Below, piece after piece: positions 58,261-64,000 of a stretch of 64,000 bases of DNA. The stretch lies in contig NC_134707.1 in NCBI RefSeq assembly GCF_043290135.1, forward strand, positions 138,571,319 to 138,635,318, given 5' to 3'. The notes under the pieces were generated by a model. That model had not been told where the DNA came from. It searched no databases and was given only the letters and a program-made list of their open reading frames with translations. Made by a program: the position numbers and the translations under genes. Numbering within the stretch: the first letter of the stretch is position 1; the number at the start of each line of letters is the position of its first letter. The DNA comes from Rhipicephalus microplus (Eukaryota; Arthropoda; Arachnida; Ixodida; Ixodidae).

Positions 58261-60077
58261 TAGTTGAGTTTCTAGTTGCCGAGTTTCTAGTTGCGAAGTC
58301 TCAAGTCGTGGAGTTTTTAGCTGTGGAGTTTCTAGTTGCAGAGCTTCTAGTTGCGGAGTTTCTAGTTGCGGAGTTTCTAGTTGCGGAGTTTCCAGTTGGG
58401 GAGTTTCTACTTGGGTTTATAGTTGTGGAATTTCTAGTTGCAGAGTTTCGAGTTGCGGAGTTTCAAGTTGTGGAGTTTTTAGTTGCGGAGTTTCTAGTTG
58501 CGGAGTCTCTAGTTGTGCAGTCTCTAGTTGTTGAGTTTCTAGTTGTGAAGTTTATAGTTGAGGGGTTTCTAGCTGTGGAGTTTCTAGTTGCGGAGTTTCT
58601 ATTTGCAGAGTTTCTAGTTGCGGAGTTTTTAGCTGCAGAGTTTCTAGTTGTGGAGTTTCTAGTTGTGGAGTTTCTAGTTGTGGAGTTTTAGTTGTGCGTT
58701 TCCAGTTGAGGAATTCATAGGTGTGGAGTTTGTAGTTGTTGAGTTTCTAGTTATCGGGTTTCTAGTTGCAGAATTTTTAGTGGTGGAGTGTCTAGTTGTG
58801 GAGCTTTTATTTGAAGAGTCTCTAGTTGTTGAGTCTCTAGCTGTGGAAATTCTAGTCGTGGAGTTTCTAGTTGAAGAGTTTGTTGTTGCGGAGTTTCTAG
58901 ATTGTGTTTTTCTAGTTGTAGAGTTTCTGGCTGTGGAGTTTCCAGTTGCAGAGTTTCTAGTTGTGGAGTTTCTAGTTGTGAGGTTTGTAGTTGTGGAGTT
59001 TCTAGTGGTAGAGTTTCTAGTTGTGGAATCTCTAGTTGTGGAGTTTCTAGTTGTGGAGTATCTAAATGCGAACTCTCAAGTTGTGGAGTTTCTAGTTGTG
59101 GAGTTTCTAGCTGTGGAGTTTCTAGTTGTTGAGTTTCTAGTTGACGAGTTTCTATTTGCGAAGTCTCAAGTGTTGGAGTTTCTAGCTGTGGAGTTTCTAG
59201 TTGCGGAGTTTGTAGTTGCGGAGTTTGTAGTTGAAGAGTTTCTAGTTGTGGAGATTCTATTTGCCGAGTTTCTTGTTGCGAAGTCTCAAGTTGTGGAGTT
59301 TCTAGCTGTGGAGTTTCTAGTTGCGGAGTTTCTAGTCGTGGAGTTTCTAGTTGTGGAGTTTCTAGTTGTGGAATTTGTAGTTGTGGAGTATCTAGTTGTG
59401 GGGTTTCAAGTTGTGGAGTTTCTAGCTGTGGAGTTTCTAGTTGCGGAGTTTCTAGTGGCAGAGTTTCTAGCTGCGGAGTTTTCTAGTTGCGGAGATTCTA
59501 GTGGCGGAGTTTCAAGTTGTGGAGTTTCTAGTTGCGGAGTTACTAGCTATGGAGTTTCTAGTTGCGGAGTCTCTAGTTGTGCAGTCTCTAATTGTTGAGT
59601 TGCTAGTTGTGAAGTTTCTAGTTGTGGGGTTTCTAGCTGTGTAGTTTCTAGTTGCGGAGTTTCTAGTTGCAGAGTTTCTAGTTGCGGAGTTTCTAGTTGC
59701 AGAGATTCTAGTTGTGGAGTTTCTAGTTGGGGAGTTTCTAGTTGTTGAGTTTCTAGCTGTGGAGTTTCTAGTCGCGGAGTTTCTGGTTGCAGAGTTTCTA
59801 GTTGCGGAGTTTCTAGATGCTGAGTTTCTAGTTGTGGAGTTTCTAGTTGTGGAATTTTAGTTGTGGAGTTTCAAGTTGTGGAATTTCAAGTTGTGGAATT
59901 TATAGGTGTCGAGTTTCTAGTTGTTGAGTGTCTAGTTGTGGAGTTTCTAGTTGTAGAGTTCCTAGTTGTGGAGTTTCTAGTGGTGGAGTTTCTAGTTGCT
60001 GAGTTTCTAGTCGCGAAGTCTCAAATTGTGGAGTTTCTAGCCCTGGATTTTGAAGTTGTAGAGTTCCTAGTTGCGGA

Positions 60078-60871
60078 GTGTCTAGATGGAAGTTTCTAGT
60101 TGTTGAGTTTCTAGTTGACGAGTTTCTATTTGCGAAGTCTCAAGTTGTGGAGTTTCTAGCTGTGGAGTTTCTAGTTGCGGAGTTTGTAGCTGCAGAGTTT
60201 CTAGTTGCAGAGTTTCTAGTTGTGGAGATTCTAGTGTCCGAGTTTCTTGTTGCGAAGTCTCAAGTTGTGGAGTTTCTAGCTGTGGAGTTTCTAGTTGCGG
60301 AGTTTCTAGTTGCGGAGTTTCTAGTTGCGGAGTTTCTAGTTGTGGAGTTTCTAGTTGTGGAATTTGTAGTTGTGGAGTATCGTGTTGTGGTGTTTCAAGT
60401 TGTGGAGTTTCTAGCTGTGGAGTTTCTAGTTGTGGAGTTTCTAGTTGCAGAGTTTCTAGTTGCGGAGTTTTCTAGTTGTGGAGATTCTAGTAGCGGAGTT
60501 TCAAGTTGTGGAGTTTCTAGTTGCGGAGTTACTAGCTGTGGAGTTTGTAGTGGCGGAGTCTCTAGTTGTGCAGTCTCTAGTTGTTGAGTTGCTAGTTGTG
60601 AAGTATATAGTTGTGGGGTTTCTAGCTCTGGAGTTTCTAGTTGCGGAGTTTCTAGTTGCAAAGTTTCTAGTTGCGGAATTTCTAGTTGCAGAGATTCTAG
60701 TTGTGGAGTTTCTAGCTGTGGAGTTTCTAGTGGTTGAGTTTACAGTTGACGAGTTTCTATTTGCGAAGTCTCGAGTTGTGGAGTTTCTAGCTGTAAAGTT
60801 TCTAGTCAGAGTTTCTAGTTGCGAAGTTTTCTGTTGTGGAGTTTCCAGTTGTGGAAATTCAATCTGTGTAG
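60078..60871 (+). repeat. M1 module, alpha-like, 2 bp short
   Basis: TG is missing in TCTAGTCAGAG near 60,806, making this copy 794 bp. It also has GCGGAATTTC near 60,676, a base otherwise typical of gamma, so it may be a conversion mosaic. The 2-bp loss shifts the reading frames downstream. Confidence 0.88.
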
Positions 60872-63188
60872 TTTCTAGTTGTGGAGTCTCAATTTTGGAG
60901 TTCCAAGTTGTGGAGTCTCTAGTTGTCGAGTTTCTAGTTGTGGAGTGTCTATTTGTGGAGTTTCTAGTTGTGAAGTTTCTAGTTGTGGAGTTTCTATTTG
61001 GAGTTTTTAGTTTTCGAGCTTCTAGTTGTAGATTTTCTATTTGCAGAGTTCCTCATTGTTGGGTTTCTAGTTGTGGAAATTCTAGCTGTGGAGTTTCTAC
61101 TTATAAAATCTCTAGTCGAGGAGTTTCTAGTTGTGTAGTTTCTATCTGAGGAGTTTCTAAATGCAAAGTCTCTAGTTGTGCAGTCTCTAGTTGTGGAGTT
61201 TCTAGTTGTGGAGTTTCTTCTTGGGGAGTTTCTAGTTGTGAAGTTTCTAGTTGTGGATTTTCTAGTTGCGGAGTTTCTAGTTGCGGAGTTTCTAGTTGGG
61301 GAGTTTCTACTTGAGTTTATAGTTGTGGATTTTCTAGTTGCAAAGTTTCGATTTGCAGAGTTTAGAGTTGTGGAGTTTCTAGTTGCGGAGATTCTAGCTG
61401 CGGAGTTTCTAGTTGCGGAGCCTCTAGTTGTGCAGCCTCTAGTTGTTGAGTTTCTAGTTGTGAAGTTTATAGTTGAGGAGTTTCTAGCTGTGGAGTTTTT
61501 AGTTGCGGAGTTTCTATTTGCAGAGTTTCTAGTTGCGGAGTTTTTAGCTGCAGAGTTTCTAGTTGTGGAGTTTCTAGTTGTGGAGTTTCTAGTTGTGGAG
61601 TTTTAGTTGTGGCGTTTCCAGTTGAGGAATTTATAGGTGTGGAGTTTGTAGTTGTTGAGTTTCTAGTTGTCGGGTTTCTAGTTGCAGAATTTCTAGTTGT
61701 GGAGTGTCTAGTTGTGGAGCTTTTAGTTGAAGAGTCTCTAGTTGTTGAGTCTCTAGCTGTGGAAATTCTGGTTGCGGAGTTTCTAGATGGTGTTTTTCTA
61801 GTTGTAGAGTTTCTGGCTGTGGAGTTTAGAGGTGCGGAGTTTCTGGTTGTGGAGTTTCTAGTTGTGAGGTTTGTAGTTGTGGAGTTTCTAGTGGTAGAGT
61901 TTCTAGTTGTGGAATCTCTAGTTGTGGAGTTTCTAGTTGTGGAGTATCTAAATGCGAACTCTCAAGTTGTGGAGTTTCTAGTTGTGGAGTTTCTAGCTGT
62001 GGAGTTTTTAGTTGTTGAGTTTCTAGTTGACGAGTTTCTATTTGCGAAGTCTCAAGTGTTGGAGTTTCTAGCTGTGGAGTTTCTAGTTGCGGAGTTTGTA
62101 GTTGCGGAGTTTCTTGTTGCAGAGTTTCTAGTTGTGGAGATTCTATTTGCCGAGTTTCTTGTTGCGAAGTCTCAAGTTGTGGAGTTTCTAGCTGTGGAGT
62201 TTCTAGTAGCGGAGTTTCTAGTTTTGGAGTTTCTAGTTGTGGAGTTTCTAGTTTTGGAATTTGTAGTTGTGGAGTATCTAGTTGTGGTGTTTCAAGTTGT
62301 GGAGTTTCTAGCTGTGGAGTTTCTAGTTGCGGAGTTTCTAGTGGCAGAGTTTCTAGCTGCGGAGTTTTCTAGTTGTGGAGATTCTAGTGGCGGAGTTTCA
62401 AGTTGTGGAGTTTCAAGTTGCGGAGTTACTAGCTGTGGAGTTTCTAGTTGCGGAGTCTCTAGTTGTGCAGTCTCTAGTTGTTGAGTTGCTAGTTGTGAAG
62501 TTTCTAGTTGTGGGGTTTCTAGCTGTGTAGTTTCTAGTTGCGGAGTTTCTAGTTGCAGAGTTTCTAGTTGCAGAGTTTCTAGTTGCAGAGATTCTAGTTG
62601 TGGAGTTTCTGGTTGGGGAGTTTCTAGTTGTTGAGTTTCTAGCTGTGGAGTTTCTAGTCGCGGAGTTTCTAGTTGCGGAGTTTCTAGTAGCGGAGTTTCT
62701 GGTTGCAGAGTTTCTAGTTACGGAGTTTCTAGATGCAGAGTTTTTAGTTGTGGAGTTTCTAGTTGTGGAGTTTTAGTTGTGGAGTTTCAAGTTGTGGAAT
62801 TTCAAGTTGTGGAATTTATAGGTGTCGAGTTTCTATTTGTTGAGTGTCTAGTTGTGGAGTTTCTAGTTGCGGAGTTTCTAGTTGTGGAGTTTCTACTTGT
62901 GGAGTTTCTAGTTGTGGAGTTTTGAGTTGCGGAGTTTCTGGTGTCGGAGTTTCAGGTTGTGGAGTTTCTAATGGTGGAGTTTGTTAGTGTGGAGTATCTT
63001 GTTGTGGAGTTTCAAGTTCAGGAGTTTTTAGTTGTGGATTTCGAAGTTGTAGAGTTCCTAGTTGTGGAGGTTCTAGTGGTGTAGTTTCTAGTTGTTGAGT
63101 TTCTAGTTGCTGAGTTTCTAGTCGCGAAGTCTCAAATTGTGGAGTTTCTAGCTGTGGATTTTGAAGTTGTAGAGTTCCTAGTTGCGGA

Positions 63189-63984
63189 GTGTCTAGATGG
63201 AAGTTTCTAGTTGTTGAGTTTCTAGTTGACGAGTTTCTCTTTGCGAAGTCTCAAGTTGTGGAGTTTCTAGCTGTGGAGTTTCTAGTTGCGGAGTTTGTAG
63301 CTGCAGAGTATCTAGTTGCAGAGTTTCTAGTTGTGGAGATTCTAGTGTCCGAGTTTCTTGTTGCGAAGTCTCAAGTTGTGGAGTTTCTAGCTGTGGAGTT
63401 TCTAGTTGCGGAGTTTCTAGTTGCAGAGTTTCTAGTTGCGGAGTTTCTAGTTGTGGAGTTTCTAGTTGTGGAATTTGTAGTTGTGGAGTATCGTGTTGTG
63501 GTGTTTGAAGTTGTGGAGTTTCTAGCTGTGGAGTTTCTAGTTGTGGAGTTTCTAGTTGCAGAGTTTCTAGTTGCGGAGTTTTCTAGTTGTGGAGATTCTA
63601 GTGGCGGAGTTTCAAGTTGTGGAGTTTCTAGTTGCGGAGTTACTAGCTGTGGAGTTTGTAGTGGCGGAGTCTCTAGTTGTGCAGTCTCTAGTTGTTGAGT
63701 TGCTAGTTGTGAAGTATATAGTTGTGGGGTTTCTAGCTCTGGAGTTTCTAGTTGCGGAGTTTCTAGTTGCAAAGTTTCTAGTTGCGGAATTTCTAGTTGC
63801 AGAGATTCTAGTTGTGGAGTTTCTAGCTGTGGAGTTTCTAGTGGTTGAGTTTACAGTTGACGAGTTTCTATTTGCGAAATCTCGAGTTGTGGAGTTTCTA
63901 GCTGTGAAGTTTCTAGTTGCAGAGTTTCTAGTTGCGAAGTTTTCAGTTGTGGAGTTTCCAGTTGTGGAAATTCAATCTGTGTAG
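63189..63984 (+). repeat. M1 module, gamma, last copy in window
   Basis: The gamma marker GAGTATCTAGTTGCA lies at 63,306-63,320. Private changes include TTTCTCTTTGCG near 63,236 and GTGTTTGAAG near 63,503. It lies only 3,111 bp after an alpha-type copy with no beta between them. Confidence 0.9.
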
Positions 63985-64000
63985 TTTCTAGTTGTGGAGT

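Larger units (their letters stand above)
55456..58385 (+). repeat. Island of divergent units with no long duplicate elsewhere in the window
   Basis: The 15-bp periodicity and orientation continue, but the order of variant units is not repeated in the super-repeat copies. Units are more varied (for example GAGTTGATAG, GAGTTAATAG, GAGTAAGTAG) and an extra 4-bp GAGT sits at 56,206-56,209. It holds an internal duplication at 938-bp spacing and a 120-bp tandem. One string near 57,560-57,740 resembles module B (12,830-12,986) at lower similarity. No gene is seen. Confidence 0.75.
1..64000 (+). repeat. 15-bp satellite array filling the whole window
   Basis: Every part of the window can be read as head-to-tail copies of GAGTTTCTAGTTGTG or close variants, all in the same orientation. 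The commonest variants end in TTGCG or TTGCA, or carry CTAGCTG, TTTCAAG, GAGTCTC, GAGTATC or GAGTGTC. The consensus contains 5 G, 2 A, 7 T and 1 C, so the + strand is G/T-rich. Units of 13, 14 or 16 bp occur but are rare and sit at repeated landmark positions. No stretch longer than a few dozen bases departs from the pattern, so there is no unique DNA, gene or mobile element to annotate. Both ends lie inside the array. This is satellite or large minisatellite DNA by structure; whether it is centromeric, subtelomeric or interstitial cannot be told. Confidence 0.98.
58386..64000 (+). repeat. Resumed super-repeat sequence with an alpha-to-gamma switch
   Basis: From 58,386 it follows 2,803 onward (offset 55,583, later 55,613, 55,598, 55,581 and 55,596), including an alpha-type M1 at 60,078. 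By 62,484 it follows copy I at offset 52,678, with a gamma-type M1 at 63,189. The beta repeat that should lie between is absent, consistent with loss of one 3-kb repeat. The window ends inside the array. Confidence 0.8.

Noticed and set aside
55456..58385. Transposon or gene inside the divergent island
   Set aside because: The 15-bp period continues without a break and there are no terminal repeats, target-site duplications or unique open frames.
1..64000. CRISPR array
   Set aside because: There are direct repeats but no unique spacers, no leader and no cas genes; the repeats abut directly.
1..64000. Telomeric repeat or CENP-B box
   Set aside because: No TTAGGG-type short repeat and no match to the CENP-B box core (TTCG and CGGGA spacing) was seen.
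1..64000. Heat-shock elements from repeated TTC and GAA triplets
   Set aside because: Heat-shock elements need alternating GAA and TTC at 5-bp spacing. Here the triplets recur in one orientation at 15-bp spacing.
1..64000. G-quadruplex-forming DNA on the G-rich strand
   Set aside because: G occurs mostly singly or in pairs; runs of three or more are too rare and scattered for four-run clusters.
1..64000. Bacterial or phage origin
   Set aside because: There are no ribosome binding sites, gene-like composition, tRNA or operon structure in 64 kb, and CTAG recurs in nearly every unit.

Overview
This 64-kb window is a single uninterrupted satellite-type tandem array. Its unit is 15 bp, consensus GAGTTTCTAGTTGTG on the + strand, which gives roughly 4,270 units in the window. 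I found no gene, RNA gene, transposon, CRISPR array or non-repetitive flank. The array runs off both ends, so neither edge nor chromosomal context is visible. The sequence suggests nuclear DNA of a eukaryote: there are no genes in 64 kb, the repeat is nested and satellite-like, CTAG (usually rare in bacteria) recurs in nearly every unit, and the unit's one CpG site varies mainly as CG, TG or CA, as expected if methylated cytosines deaminate. I cannot name the organism.

The array is hierarchical. Level 1 is the 15-bp unit, with occasional 13-, 14- and 16-bp units at fixed places. Level 2 is modules of about 0.8-1.8 kb with recognisable strings of variant units. Level 3 is a higher-order repeat of about 2.9-3.1 kb, seen as subtypes alpha, beta and gamma in fixed order. 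Level 4 is a super-repeat of about 17 kb: copy I at 1 to about 16,640; a shortened copy II at about 16,640-26,412; copy III at about 26,413-42,951, matching copy I at offsets of 26,161 to 26,310. Downstream are a short irregular stretch (42,952-43,579), two almost identical 2.8-kb tandem copies (43,580-49,195), a mosaic of super-repeat pieces (49,196-55,455), an island of divergent units not duplicated elsewhere in the window (about 55,456-58,385), and a resumed but rearranged array to the end.

Long open reading frames throughout are by-products of the repeat. Fifteen is a multiple of three, and the consensus has no stop in two frames on each strand. They read as EFLVV or VSSCG repeats on the + strand and QLETP or TTRNS repeats on the - strand. 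Many begin only at GTG or TTG, they switch frame at 16-bp units, and neighbouring 3-kb copies are offset by 3,143 or 2,888 bp, neither divisible by three. I therefore annotate no CDS. Nothing here looks like a new enzymatic or defence system. The points of interest are the layered repeat architecture, the visible exchange junctions, the CpG-centred variation and the strong strand asymmetry. All boundaries were read by eye from shared variant units and are approximate to within a unit or two unless stated.
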